A program made the translations under genes and the position numbers. This document shows, one piece after another, positions 46,504 to 55,307 of a stretch of DNA of 64,000 nt. The notes under the pieces were generated by a model. It was not told the origin of the DNA, searched no databases, and saw only the letters and a program-made list of their open reading frames with translations. The stretch's first letter is position 1. Every line of letters begins with the position of its first letter. The stretch is from the NCBI RefSeq assembly GCF_000269865.1, contig NZ_AKKV01000025.1:1-64000 (forward strand), given 5' to 3'. The stretch is from Fictibacillus macauensis ZFHKF-1 (GTDB lineage Bacteria > Bacillota > Bacilli > Bacillales > Fictibacillaceae).

Positions 46504-46962
46504 TTAGTTAAATGGGTTATCGTCTGTACGATGACGCTCATGTGTGTTCCGTCCATCACGGTGGCGATTGTTCATCATTTGTTGGATTTTTTCCACAACG
46601 GCTGGTGCTAAATCAAGCAAACGCTCGTATAAATGCGTGCTATTGTCTAAATGTATGGTTTTAATTCCTGAAGAACCAACAATTAAGAACGCGATCGGTG
46701 TAATGGAGACGCCTCCACCACTTCCGCCTCCAAATGGAAGCTCAACCGCATGTTGGTTCGTATGTTGTGAAGCATCATCAGAAGCACCGCCTCCAAATTC
46801 ACTTCCACCTGCCGCAAAGCCAAACCCTACTTTTGAGACCGTAAGGATGACACTGCCATCTGGTGTTTCGACCGGATCGCCAATAATTGTATTCACGTCG
46901 ATCATATGTTTTAAATTTTCCATCGCATTTTTCATTAAGCCTTCAATCGGATGCTCGGACAT
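46504..46962 (-). CDS. gerW: Spore germination protein GerW (YtfJ)
   Basis: A 152-residue protein of the YtfJ family, needed for normal spore germination in B. subtilis. It has the conserved start MSEHPIEGLMKNAMENLKHMI, the segment GDPVETPDGSVILTVSKVGFGFAAGGSEF, and a glycine-rich middle (GGGSGGGVSITPIAF). AGGAGG precedes the ATG. It overlaps ytfI by 20 nt, so it is translationally coupled. Confidence 0.92.
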   Translation of the reverse strand: MSEHPIEGLMKNAMENLKHMIDVNTIIGDPVETPDGSVILTVSKVGFGFAAGGSEFGGGASDDASQHTNQHAVELPFGGGSGGGVSITPIAFLIVGSSGIKTIHLDNSTHLYERLLDLAPAVVEKIQQMMNNRHRDGRNTHERHRTDDNPFN

Positions 46963-47638
46963 GGGATGTTCCTCCTGAACTAGTGTAATTTTTCATTTTT
47001 TTCTTTTCATCAGAGCGCATGCGTCTCCAATGTTTAAGAATCTGAAACATGACGGTCATAGCATGCCCGATTTTAAAGGAAACCATACAGCTAATTCTCG
47101 TTTCAGTATACATCCCTTGATAAACCGGCGTAATCATGACATTTTTTACATTTTTCAATTGAACAAACCGTGATAATACGCCAAGACTATTGCTTTTAAC
47201 GCTCCAAAGCACCCCGACGGCTGTTGCCGTATGACAGGCATCTCCTAGCCCAAATCGTGATTGCCACTCTACATCTGAGACGTTCACTTTTTGTAAAAAT
47301 CTTCGGAAAATTTTATAAAAGCCTTGAACATGAAAAAGAAACTTTTTAAAGTCTCGCAAGCTTCGTTTAATACTTCGAGGCGTAATATCCTCTTCTTTCG
47401 CTGAAGTTCCGGCATTGCTTTTTGTTTTCTTTTTCACTTCAATCTTTTGTTCAGTCGGCTTAACTTTAACGACTGGTAATGTATACGTATAATGAAGCCA
47501 CTTCCATAACACGAGTTTCACACGTAAAAAATCATCATCTTTTTTATGCGCATACACGAACGAAAGGTGAATGCTTGAGAAATATAAAACGCAAAGCAAA
47601 AGCACAACACAACCAACAACAATAGCAAAAATAAACAT
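46943..47638 (-). CDS. ytfI: DUF2953 membrane protein YtfI
   Basis: A 231-residue protein with an N-terminal membrane segment (about 1-22), a basic cytoplasmic-like linker with a lysine-rich stretch (about 60-85), and a domain containing WQSRFGLGDACHTATAVGVLWSVKSN, the DUF2953 signature. Its function is unknown, but in sporeformers it pairs with gerW. GGAGGGGT precedes the ATG. B. subtilis carries yteJ and sppA after this gene; they are absent here, and nadF2 follows divergently. Confidence 0.87.
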   Translation of the reverse strand: MFIFAIVVGCVVLLLCVLYFSSIHLSFVYAHKKDDDFLRVKLVLWKWLHYTYTLPVVKVKPTEQKIEVKKKTKSNAGTSAKEEDITPRSIKRSLRDFKKFLFHVQGFYKIFRRFLQKVNVSDVEWQSRFGLGDACHTATAVGVLWSVKSNSLGVLSRFVQLKNVKNVMITPVYQGMYTETRISCMVSFKIGHAMTVMFQILKHWRRMRSDEKKKMKNYTSSGGTSHVRASD

Positions 47639-47791
47639 ACCCCTCCGTCCTTTCTCCTACCAGTATGGACGACGTGTACGATCTTCAAACCTATAATATA
47701 CCGTCCAAAAAAGGAATTAGTAAGACAAAAGCCGAAGTGAAATACTAGGATGGATGATTACAATACGATGAGAAGGAGGGAGAGACCCCTT

Positions 47792-48595
47792 ATGAACAAC
47801 GAACGAAAGAACTTATATTTCTTTTACCGTCAAACAGAGGAAGTTCTCCAGAAAATCACACCCCTTATTTCCCTCGCTAAACAGCACGGTTTTACGATTG
47901 TAGACGACGCGCAGAGCGCCAACGTCATCGTGGCGATTGGTGGCGATGGAGCCTTTTTGCAAGCGGTACGCAAAACAGGCTTTCGCAATGATGCGTTATA
48001 TGTTGGAATGAGCACGGGAGAGCTAGGCTTTTATTGCGACTTTACGATTGAAGATCATGAAGGGCTTCTTCATGCGATGAAAAGTGAAAATATTGAAGTT
48101 CGAAAATACCCAACGTTAAAAGTTACAATTGATGAAGAAGACACAACCTTTCACTGTTTAAATGAATGCAGCATTCGCTCTTCTGTTATTAAAACGTTTG
48201 CGATGGATGTCTTTATTGATGATTTATATTTTGAAACCTTTCGAGGCGACGGCATGATCGTATCTACACCTACTGGCAGTACCGCTTATACAAAATCTCT
48301 AAACGGTAGCATCGTCGATCCAATGCTTCGTTGTTATCAAGTGAGCGAGTTAGCTTCGTTAAATAACAATCATTATCGAACGCTCGGTTCTTCATTTTTA
48401 TTAAGCGATCAACGCAAATTAACGTTTAAAATTCAACAAGAAAATAGCCAATTTCCGATTATCGGCATGGATAATGAAGCGTTAAGTAGCAAACATTCAG
48501 AAGTCATTTCTTTTCAATTAAGCGATGTAGTCATTAAAACCGTTAAATTAAAAAATAATTCATTTTGGCATAAAGTGAAACGAAGCTTTCTCTAA
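47792..48595 (+). CDS. nadF2: NAD kinase 2
   Basis: Makes NADP from NAD and ATP (or polyphosphate). The 267-residue protein, the length of B. subtilis YtdI/PpnKB, has the GGDGAFL motif (near 48-54), NECSIRS (near 120) and STPTGSTAYTKSLNGS (near 157-172) with the conserved NAD-kinase residues. AAGGAGGG supports the ATG at 47792; an ATG at 47750 is in frame without a ribosome site. Its stop is 5 nt before the repeat copy at 48600. Confidence 0.94.
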   Translation: MNNERKNLYFFYRQTEEVLQKITPLISLAKQHGFTIVDDAQSANVIVAIGGDGAFLQAVRKTGFRNDALYVGMSTGELGFYCDFTIEDHEGLLHAMKSENIEVRKYPTLKVTIDEEDTTFHCLNECSIRSSVIKTFAMDVFIDDLYFETFRGDGMIVSTPTGSTAYTKSLNGSIVDPMLRCYQVSELASLNNNHYRTLGSSFLLSDQRKLTFKIQQENSQFPIIGMDNEALSSKHSEVISFQLSDVVIKTVKLKNNSFWHKVKRSFL

Positions 48596-48631
48596 TATAA
48601 AGGGGCTGGGACATAAACAGCTTTAACACAT

Positions 48632-48674
48632 AAAAAATGGCTTCATCATCCGTTACGGTGATCAAGCCATTTTC
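48632..48674. terminator. Repeat-borne hairpin after nadF2
   Basis: AAAATGGCTTCATCA-CCG pairs imperfectly with CGGTGATCAAGCCATTTT; same position in the repeat as the hairpins at 217 and 37952. Confidence 0.7.
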
Positions 48675-48761
48675 TTCATGTCGCTCGTTCGTTTGATTTT
48701 AGATTGTCTTGCGTATATAACCATCCATCGAATACACCCATGCAAGCTCTTCTGTAATCGC

Positions 48762-48925
48762 ACGCAGACCAGCTCCGTTCGCGCACACACGAGCCTTCGA
48801 TTCGCGCGCAAGAGCCTTCGATTTGCGCGCAGACCAGCTCCGTTCGCGCGCACGAGCCTTCGATTCGCGCGCAGACCAGGTCCATTCGCGCGCACGAGCC
48901 TCCGATTCGCGCGCAGACCAGGTAA
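48762..48925 (+). repeat. Tandem array of about 21-bp CGCGCGCA units
   Basis: Seven or eight units start CGCGCGCA (some C/A variants) and alternate mainly between AGACCAG-type and CGAGCC-type, with a 42-bp period. The array ends AGACCAGGTAAATTGC, as in copy 1. Because the unit is seven codons, open frames on the minus strand encode a heptapeptide repeat (LRANRRL-like); these are not considered genes. Confidence 0.8.
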
Positions 48926-49158
48926 ATTGCCTCCAGTAACGTAGGTAAGGAATGAAAAAGAGAGAAACTAAAGAAATAATCTCGTAAACGCGCTCAAAAA
49001 AGAGAAAAATAGCGTAAAAGCTCTTCAATGATGGCGAAAAGAGTGAAGCGCACAAAAAATTCTGCTTTGCGCGCAGCGGAACGACTCGCACGCAACCAAG
49101 TCAATTATCCCGCTTGCGCCACAAAACAGAGGAAGTATTGTGTCCCAAGTCCTTGCCT

Positions 49159-50760
49159 TTACCGCAAAAGTGCCTGCTCTCGCTTATATACGATTGTGTT
49201 ATTAACAATCGTATACATAACGTTAGCTTTGACAATCTCGTCCACATGACACTGTAACAAATCACGATCAAACACCGTAAAATCAGCGTCATAGCCTGCT
49301 TTAATATAACCTCGATCCTTTTCATGACCAATGCTATAGGCACTTCCTGATGTATACAAGGACACAGCTTCAAACGGCGTTAAACATTCTTGAGGTTCAT
49401 AACCCCCATGTTGATCATATGGACGCTTCCGTGTAATCGCCGCATAAATGCCTTCAAGTGGGTTTGCGCTCTCGATGGGTGCATCAGATCCTCCCGCACA
49501 ATGAAGCCCATGAGCTAATAGCGTTTTAAAAGCAAAGGCATACGGCGTTCGCTCTGGACCAAGCCGTTTCGCTAACCACGGAAAATCTGATGTAACAAAG
49601 CTAGGTTGTACATCAATAATTAAAGGTAGTTGTTGCATTTCTTGTAGCAGTTGATCAGACACGAGCCCCGCATGAATGACACGATCTCGCAGCGAAGACG
49701 TTGGTGGATGTTCCCTGAGTGCTTTAAGCACATAAGAAAGAGAGCGATCGCCAATGGTATGAATGGCAACAGCCATCCCTCTTTTTCGAGCCTTCTGAAC
49801 AAGCATGCTTAATTCTTCCTCTGTATGAATAGCTACCCCAGACGTTGTAGGATCATCTTCATACGGCTGCTCTAATAACGCTGTCCGTCCGCCAAAGGCA
49901 CCATCACTAAAAATTTTCATCGCCCCTCCTTCTAAATACGGAGACGACGCTTTCTTACTCTGACAATAATCATCCACTACGCGATGATGAATCAATAAAT
50001 GAATGTTAAAAGGAATGTTAGCTGTGAGAAAAAAACGTTCAAACGCTGCATACGTTCGTTCAAAACCACCATAGTAAGATAAATCCTCTGTATGGCACCC
50101 TGTTAATCCATAGGAGATGAGCTTGCTAATGCCAGCATGCAAAGCATGATCCAAATAGGCAGGCGATGGCTTTGGAATGACGCGCTTGACAAGATCTCCA
50201 GCACCATCTAATAACAGTCCTGTCGCTTCACCACGTTCATTCCGAACAATCACTCCTCCTTCTGGCTGCGGTGTTTCCTTCGTAATACCCGCTAGCTGCA
50301 GGGCTTGCGAATTCACAATAAAGGAGTGTCGACAGATCCGCGATAAAAAAATCGGATGTTTTGTGGACAGCGCATCCAACGCCTGAAGCGTTGGAATAGC
50401 CGCATCTGGAAACTGATTTTCATTCCACCCTTCACCAATAATCCATGTCCCCTCAGGAGCAGCACTTACTTCTCTTTTCAAATAGTGAAGCATGCTCTCT
50501 TGGGAAGTAAAAGCCGATAAATCACGGGATATTAACGTTTCACCAAACCCAATTAAATGCATATGACTGTCTACGAAACCCGGAAACATCGTATGACCAC
50601 AAAGATCTACTTCTTCTGTTAGTTCCTCCTGAAAAGTGGACACTAGCTCCTTCTTGCTACCAGTAGCAACGATTTTCCCCTCTGACACATAGACCGCTTC
50701 CACAATTGAACCAGTAGCCTCCATCGTATAAATTGTTCCGTTGCTATATAAAGTCCCCAT
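49159..50760 (-). CDS. ytcJ: Amidohydrolase family protein YtcJ
   Basis: A 533-residue metal-dependent amidohydrolase of the YtcJ-like (amidohydrolase 3) group. It has the N-terminal metal motif FPGFVDSHMHL (near 57-67), a further metal His in AVAIHTIGDRS (near 335), HAGLVS and the Asp in HCAGGSDAPIES (near 425). Such proteins hydrolyse amides or formamide derivatives; the actual substrate is unknown. GAGGAG precedes the ATG. ytcI lies upstream on the same strand, separated by a terminator. Confidence 0.88.
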   Translation of the reverse strand: MGTLYSNGTIYTMEATGSIVEAVYVSEGKIVATGSKKELVSTFQEELTEEVDLCGHTMFPGFVDSHMHLIGFGETLISRDLSAFTSQESMLHYLKREVSAAPEGTWIIGEGWNENQFPDAAIPTLQALDALSTKHPIFLSRICRHSFIVNSQALQLAGITKETPQPEGGVIVRNERGEATGLLLDGAGDLVKRVIPKPSPAYLDHALHAGISKLISYGLTGCHTEDLSYYGGFERTYAAFERFFLTANIPFNIHLLIHHRVVDDYCQSKKASSPYLEGGAMKIFSDGAFGGRTALLEQPYEDDPTTSGVAIHTEEELSMLVQKARKRGMAVAIHTIGDRSLSYVLKALREHPPTSSLRDRVIHAGLVSDQLLQEMQQLPLIIDVQPSFVTSDFPWLAKRLGPERTPYAFAFKTLLAHGLHCAGGSDAPIESANPLEGIYAAITRKRPYDQHGGYEPQECLTPFEAVSLYTSGSAYSIGHEKDRGYIKAGYDADFTVFDRDLLQCHVDEIVKANVMYTIVNNTIVYKREQALLR

Positions 50761-50782
50761 GCAAACACTCCTCCAAAAAAAA

Positions 50783-50817
50783 ATGGAAAAAGAGAGGGCA
50801 AGCCCACTCTTTTTTTG
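50783..50817 (-). terminator. ytcI terminator
   Basis: GAGTGGGC/GCCCTCTC-type imperfect stem followed by TTTTT on the minus strand; it lies between the ytcI stop and the ytcJ start. Confidence 0.7.
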
Positions 50818-50819
50818 TA

Positions 50820-52397
50820 TTAGATCCCTTCTTGTTGTCGAAGTTCAATCCGTCGAATTTTCCCTGATGTTGTTTTCGGTAAATTTTCTACAAATTGAAT
50901 TTGGCGCGGATATTTATACGGTGCCGTTAACGTCTTCACATGATTCTGTAGAGCTTTTACTAAGTCTTCTGATGGCGTTACATCATCCTGTAAAATAACG
51001 TACGCTTTAACAATATGGCCACGCACCTCATCTGGGCTTGCAACGACTGCACATTCTTTAACACTCTGATGCTTAATTAAGGCATCCTCGACTTCAAAAG
51101 GACCGATTGTATAACCGGAACTAATGATAATATCATCGCCACGACCTTCGAACCAAAAGTAACCCTCTTCGTCTTTTTTCGCTTGATCGCCTGTAACATA
51201 ATAATCTCCACGAAAAGCACGACTCGTACGTTCAGGATCCTTGTAATAATGTTTGAAAAGAGCTGGAGAATCTTTATGAACGGCAATATCGCCCACTTCT
51301 CCAACGGCAGCGATTGCCCCATGCTCATCAATGATTTCAACGATATTTCCTGGTGTTGGTTTACCCATTGATCCCGGGCGTAGCGGCATACCATCCATCA
51401 TACCGACAAGCAACGTGTTTTCAGTTTGTCCATACCCGTCACGCACGGTCACATCAAAATAGCGCTGAAAGGTAGCAATTACTTCTCGATTTAATGGCTC
51501 CCCAGCAGAAACAGCACTACGTAGCTTCGGTAAAGCATACGCATTCAGATTATCTACTTTTGCCATAATGCGGTATTCCGTCGGTGTGCAACATAAGACG
51601 GAAATGTCTTGTTGCTGTAGGAGCGTTAAATACACGTGAGGATCAAATTTACCATGATACACGAATCCTGTGGCTCCACATCCTAAGACTGAAAGAAATG
51701 GCGTCCAGATCCACTTTTGCCAACCAGGTCCTGCCGTTGCCCACACAATATCTTCTTCCGTTATGTTAAGCCAACCTTTTGCAGCTGTTCGTAAATGTGC
51801 ATATGCCCAACCATGCGTATGAACAGCCGCTTTTGGCAGTCCTGTTGTTCCGGATGTATACGAAAGAAAAGCCATATCATCGCTTTTGGTCGCTTCTCCC
51901 ACATATTCCGTATCTTCTTGACTTGCTAAATTCCTTAATGATTGCCAGTTTTTAAGCGTTCCACTCGACAAAAGTTTATACGATAGTGTCGGAAGTTCTT
52001 CATTGATGGCTTCCACACCTTCCGTAAAAGCCTCATCACAAATAATGGCTTTTGCTTCACTGTGAACGATGCGATAGCTAATATCTTTCGGACGTAACAT
52101 TTCAGAAGAGGGAATGACGACAATCCCTGCCTTTAAACAGGCTAAGTAGATCACATACGTTTCAATTTTTCGGGGCATCATAATGAGCGCTTTATCCCCT
52201 TTTTGTAGACCCAGCTTTCGTAAAGCTAACGCGGTTTGGTTACAGCGCTGAAACAGCGCATGATATGTAATGTCTTCGGTATCACCTTGTTCATTTCTCC
52301 ACATAAGCGCAATTCGTTGTGTATTCTCACTAAATTGTTCCATTTCAGTTGTTACATTATAAAATGGTGGTGCCTCTAGAGGTGCTACGTTCTTCAA
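50820..52397 (-). CDS. ytcI: Acyl-CoA synthetase YtcI
   Basis: An ANL-superfamily AMP-forming acyl-CoA ligase (about 525 residues), probably for medium or branched short-chain acids. It has the P-loop-like LSYTSGTTGLPKA (near 170-182), DGYGQTE (near 316), YVTGDQAKKDEEGYFWFEGRGDD (near 400-422) and the C-terminal catalytic lysine in PKTTSGKIRR. GGAGG lies 7 nt before the TTG at 52397 but only 1-2 nt before the ATG at 52403, so the TTG is favoured. A CodY-like box overlaps its promoter. Confidence 0.87.
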   Translation of the reverse strand: MKNVAPLEAPPFYNVTTEMEQFSENTQRIALMWRNEQGDTEDITYHALFQRCNQTALALRKLGLQKGDKALIMMPRKIETYVIYLACLKAGIVVIPSSEMLRPKDISYRIVHSEAKAIICDEAFTEGVEAINEELPTLSYKLLSSGTLKNWQSLRNLASQEDTEYVGEATKSDDMAFLSYTSGTTGLPKAAVHTHGWAYAHLRTAAKGWLNITEEDIVWATAGPGWQKWIWTPFLSVLGCGATGFVYHGKFDPHVYLTLLQQQDISVLCCTPTEYRIMAKVDNLNAYALPKLRSAVSAGEPLNREVIATFQRYFDVTVRDGYGQTENTLLVGMMDGMPLRPGSMGKPTPGNIVEIIDEHGAIAAVGEVGDIAVHKDSPALFKHYYKDPERTSRAFRGDYYVTGDQAKKDEEGYFWFEGRGDDIIISSGYTIGPFEVEDALIKHQSVKECAVVASPDEVRGHIVKAYVILQDDVTPSEDLVKALQNHVKTLTAPYKYPRQIQFVENLPKTTSGKIRRIELRQQEGI

Positions 52398-52441
52398 TGT
52401 CATTCCTCCCTTATTTTTACCAATCCTCCTTAATTATACTA

Positions 52442-52456
52442 TATTTTTAGAAAATT
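52442..52456. promoter_or_regulatory. CodY-like box upstream of ytcI
   Basis: Minus-strand AATTTTCTAAAAATA matches 13 of 15 positions of the CodY consensus AATTTTCWGAAAATT, next to a TATAAT -10 box. Confidence 0.35.
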
Positions 52457-52465
52457 TGTACATTA

Positions 52466-52491
52466 AAGGAGTGGACAGCGCCCACTCCTTA
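52466..52491 (-). terminator. sspA terminator
   Basis: AAGGAGTGG/CCACTCCTT stem with a 7-nt loop; the T run after it is short. Confidence 0.65.
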
Positions 52492-52510
52492 AGCAATAGA
52501 TATGAAATTA

Positions 52511-52705
52511 TTATTCCTTGTGACCGCCAAGCTGTTGCTGACTCATTGCTACGAGTCGTTTCGTAATTTCTCCACCAACTGATCCATTTGAACGTGAACT
52601 GTTCTCTGGGCTAAGGTTTACTCCTAGCTCCATTGCGATTTCATATTTCAATTGATCAATCGCTTGTTCTACACCAGGTACGACTAACTTGTTTGATTGG
52701 CTCAT
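52511..52705 (-). CDS. sspA: Alpha/beta-type small acid-soluble spore protein
   Basis: A 64-residue SASP that coats and protects DNA in the dormant spore. It contains both family motifs: the GPR protease-sensitive segment [10 protein letters not shown] (near 20-29) and the C-terminal [26 protein letters not shown] is 7 nt before the ATG at 52705. A CATTCTA sequence at 52733-52727 resembles the sigma-G -10 box, expected for forespore expression; its -35 is weak. The place upstream of thiI is that of B. subtilis sspA. Confidence 0.93.
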   Translation of the reverse strand: MSQSNKLVVPGVEQAIDQLKYEIAMELGVNLSPENSSRSNGSVGGEITKRLVAMSQQQLGGHKE

Positions 52706-52781
52706 TGTCTTCACCTCCTGTACGTATAGAATGTGATGAAGAGCGTCGTTCAAACCGTGGTAAATATTAATTGCTGTGGCA

Positions 52782-52815
52782 GAAAAAAACCTGCAGTAGA
52801 AAACATCTGCAGGTT
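52782..52815 (-). terminator. thiI terminator
   Basis: ACCTGCAG/CTGCAGGT perfect 8-bp stem then TTTTTTT on the minus strand. Confidence 0.9.
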
Positions 52816-54022
52816 AGAAAAGGTTTGTAAACTCATCGTCTTTATTTGTTGCTTCTTCAAAAAGGACCGTTTCAATCGTGGCCACAGCTTCTTCGATAAG
52901 CTCTTCCATATTTTCGATTTTTTGCTCAAATAACTGAGCCTTATCACGACGTGGCTTTGTTTTAGGAGCAGCTGGCACAAAAATTGTACAGCAATCTTCA
53001 TACGGACGAATGGAAATATCATACGTACCGATTTTTTGAGAAATATCAATAATTTCTAATTTATCCATCGTTACAACAGGACGAATGATCGGTAAGTTTG
53101 TTACTTCATTAATGGTATTCATGCTATACATCGTTTGGCTTGCTACTTGACCTAAGTTTTCACCGTTCGCGATTGCCATAGCATTGCGTTCTTCAGCAAT
53201 GCGTTCCGTAATGCGCAACATCATACGACGCATAATCGTCATGCTATAGCTAGCAGGTATTTTTTCTTTAATAATCTGTTGAATTTTCGTAAAAGAAACG
53301 ATATGCAGCTTTAATTTTCCGCCAAAGCGTGTCAGCTCTTGCATTAAATCTTCTGCTTTTTGACGAGCACGTTCACTCGTAAACGGCGGGCTATGAAAAT
53401 GAACAGCCTCAAGACGAACACCGCGCTTCATCGTTAAATAACCAGCAACCGGGCTATCAATGCCACCGGAAAGCATGAGAATGGCTTTTCCACCAACACC
53501 GATCGGTAAGCCGCCTGCTCCTGGGAACGTTGAACAGCTAATGAATGTACCGTTGTCTTTTACTTCTACTTTTACTTCTACATCTGGTTTATGCACATCA
53601 ACCGTGATGTCTTCTGTTGCGCGTAAAATATGACCTCCGACTTCGCGATTGAGCTCCATCGTACCGACAGGGAAGCTCTTATTACTTCGCTTCGCTGCAA
53701 CTTTAAAGGTCTTTGCTGTACCGCGTGCTTCTGTAAAAGCTGCTAGCGCACCTTCTAATATAGCGGAAAGATCATTTTCGGTATGGATCGCTAAACTAAT
53801 GGCGTGAATCCCAAATACTTCTTGCAGTTTTTGAATCATTAGCATATGATCTTCCCCATTGATTTCAACAAGAATGCGATCATACGATTTGACAACAACT
53901 GCTTGTTTAAAAGGCGCTAATTTTTTGCGGACCGTTTCGCGAAGCTGGCTTTCAAAATGTCTTCTGTTTTTACCTTTCAGTGATAATTCACCAAAACGAA
54001 TAACGATATGATTATATTGCAT
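52814..54022 (-). CDS. thiI: tRNA sulfurtransferase ThiI (4-thiouridine)
   Basis: Uses ATP to put sulfur on tRNA U8 (s4U) and can serve thiamine synthesis. The 402-residue protein has the ferredoxin-like and THUMP domains (about 1-165) and a PP-loop adenylation domain with LSGGIDSPVAGYL (near 183). It lacks the C-terminal rhodanese domain of E. coli ThiI, as in Bacillus, where NifZ supplies the sulfur. The gene starts 4 nt after nifZ, so the two are coupled. Confidence 0.95.
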   Translation of the reverse strand: MQYNHIVIRFGELSLKGKNRRHFESQLRETVRKKLAPFKQAVVVKSYDRILVEINGEDHMLMIQKLQEVFGIHAISLAIHTENDLSAILEGALAAFTEARGTAKTFKVAAKRSNKSFPVGTMELNREVGGHILRATEDITVDVHKPDVEVKVEVKDNGTFISCSTFPGAGGLPIGVGGKAILMLSGGIDSPVAGYLTMKRGVRLEAVHFHSPPFTSERARQKAEDLMQELTRFGGKLKLHIVSFTKIQQIIKEKIPASYSMTIMRRMMLRITERIAEERNAMAIANGENLGQVASQTMYSMNTINEVTNLPIIRPVVTMDKLEIIDISQKIGTYDISIRPYEDCCTIFVPAAPKTKPRRDKAQLFEQKIENMEELIEEAVATIETVLFEEATNKDDEFTNLF

Positions 54023-54026
54023 ATGA

Positions 54027-55169
54027 TTACCTCATGATTTCTTGCAGCTCTGTCACTGCTTTTTTTAATTCTCGAAGCACAATCTCTGCTTCTTCCATCG
54101 TATTTTCATACGAAAGCGAAAGGCGAATAGCGGAACTTGCTCGTTTTTCTTTCATGCCCATTGCCAGAAGAACGCGGCTGGCACCCGTTTGCTTCGATGC
54201 ACAAGCTGAACGCGTTGAAACGTAAATCTCTTTTTGATCTAATGCATGTATAAGCACTTCAGGCTTCACATCTTCAACTGAAAAATTTAAGATGTGTGGT
54301 GCACATTGTGTCTTTGGTGTGTTAATGACAACACTAGGCAACTTTTCTAACTCATCACGCATGTAACTTGTAATTTTTTCCATATTACGAACACCAGCAT
54401 CCATATACTCAAATGTCATGCGCAGTGCCTTAGCAAGTGATACAATTCCAGCCACATTCTCCGTGCCAGCGCGTACACTTCCTTCTTGCTCTCCACCCGT
54501 TAAAAGGGGCGATAACAAAACACTTTCTCGCTTATATAGGATACCCGTTCCTTTTAATCCATGCACCTTATGGCCAGAAATCGTACAAAGATCGACGCCT
54601 GCTTTCGTAAAGGAAAGCGGCACTTTACCAATTCCTTGAACGTGATCAACATGAAAATAAATCTTTTTGTATTCTTGTAATAGCTTTCCAACTTCTTCAA
54701 TTGGCCCAATCGTACCCGTTTCATTATTTACAGAAATAAGGGAAACGAGAATCGTATCTTCTCTAATCGCAGCTTTCAGTTCATCAACAGAAATGCGTCC
54801 TTCTTCATCAACAGGTAAATAGGTAACATCAAATCCTAGTGTCTCAAGTGCGTGAAATGTTTCAAATGAAGAGGCATGTTCGACAGCACTTGTAATAAGA
54901 TGCTTACCGCGCGTGGCATATTGCATAGCAACACCCTTAATTGCGGTATTGTTCCCCTCTGTTCCACCGGAAGTAAAGATAATTTCTTGTGGCTTAACGT
55001 GTAATAACTGACTAACCGTCTTGCGTGCTTGTTGCAACAAACGTTCTGATTCTCCACCTTTAGAATGAATCGATGAAGGGTTCGCAAAGTACGCTTGTGA
55101 GACTGTTACGAACGCATCGAGTACGTCTTTATATGGTTTGGTCGTTGCACTATTATCAAAATAAATCAT
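54027..55169 (-). CDS. nifZ: Cysteine desulfurase NifZ, sulfur donor to ThiI
   Basis: Takes sulfur from cysteine as a persulfide for s4U synthesis. The 380-residue protein of the IscS/NifS type has the PLP lysine in SGHKVHGLKG (near 198-207), the TSGGTEGNN motif (near 66) and the catalytic cysteine in STRSACASKQTG (near 320). GAGGTGGGGG precedes the ATG. It is not next to isc/suf genes, and its coupling to thiI marks it as the NifZ-type specialist. Confidence 0.94.
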   Translation of the reverse strand: MIYFDNSATTKPYKDVLDAFVTVSQAYFANPSSIHSKGGESERLLQQARKTVSQLLHVKPQEIIFTSGGTEGNNTAIKGVAMQYATRGKHLITSAVEHASSFETFHALETLGFDVTYLPVDEEGRISVDELKAAIREDTILVSLISVNNETGTIGPIEEVGKLLQEYKKIYFHVDHVQGIGKVPLSFTKAGVDLCTISGHKVHGLKGTGILYKRESVLLSPLLTGGEQEGSVRAGTENVAGIVSLAKALRMTFEYMDAGVRNMEKITSYMRDELEKLPSVVINTPKTQCAPHILNFSVEDVKPEVLIHALDQKEIYVSTRSACASKQTGASRVLLAMGMKEKRASSAIRLSLSYENTMEEAEIVLRELKKAVTELQEIMR

Positions 55170-55271
55170 CTATGTCCCCCACCTCATGGTGTACCTTCTA
55201 CACATCAGTTTATAATACCATAATTGCGCAATAGAGAAAAAGGGATTTTGTAGGAAGCCATTTTATAGAGT

Positions 55272-55307
55272 AAAAAAATAAACGGCCCCAGCAACAGGAC
55301 CGTTCGT
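55272..55307 (-). terminator. ezrA terminator
   Basis: AACGGTCC/GGGGCCGTT-type stem, then TATTTTTTT on the minus strand. Confidence 0.8.

Larger units (their letters stand above)
48600..49152 (+). repeat. Dispersed intergenic repeat, copy 3 (long form)
   Basis: Modules in order: GGGGCTGGGACATAAACAGC right after the nadF2 stop, the ATGGCTTCATCA hairpin (48632-48674), ATGTCGCTCGTTCG...AGATTGTCTTGCGTATATAA, the array at 48762-48925, about 140 bp of single sequence, two degenerate units (49070-49112) and a closing GCGCCACAAAACAGAGGAAG...TTGTGTCCCAA. TGGGACATAA and the TTGTGTCCCA at the far end are imperfect terminal inverted repeats. No transposase is present. Confidence 0.8.

Noticed and set aside
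48662-48895. Open frames encoding LRANRRL-like heptapeptide repeats
   Set aside because: They are read-throughs of the 21-bp array, open in several frames on both strands, with no ribosome site; the unit length alone keeps the frames open.
37927-49152. Insertion sequence remnants in the repeat copies
   Set aside because: No transposase fragments or long terminal inverted repeats are present; only a weak TGGGACA/TGTCCCA pairing of the ends is seen.
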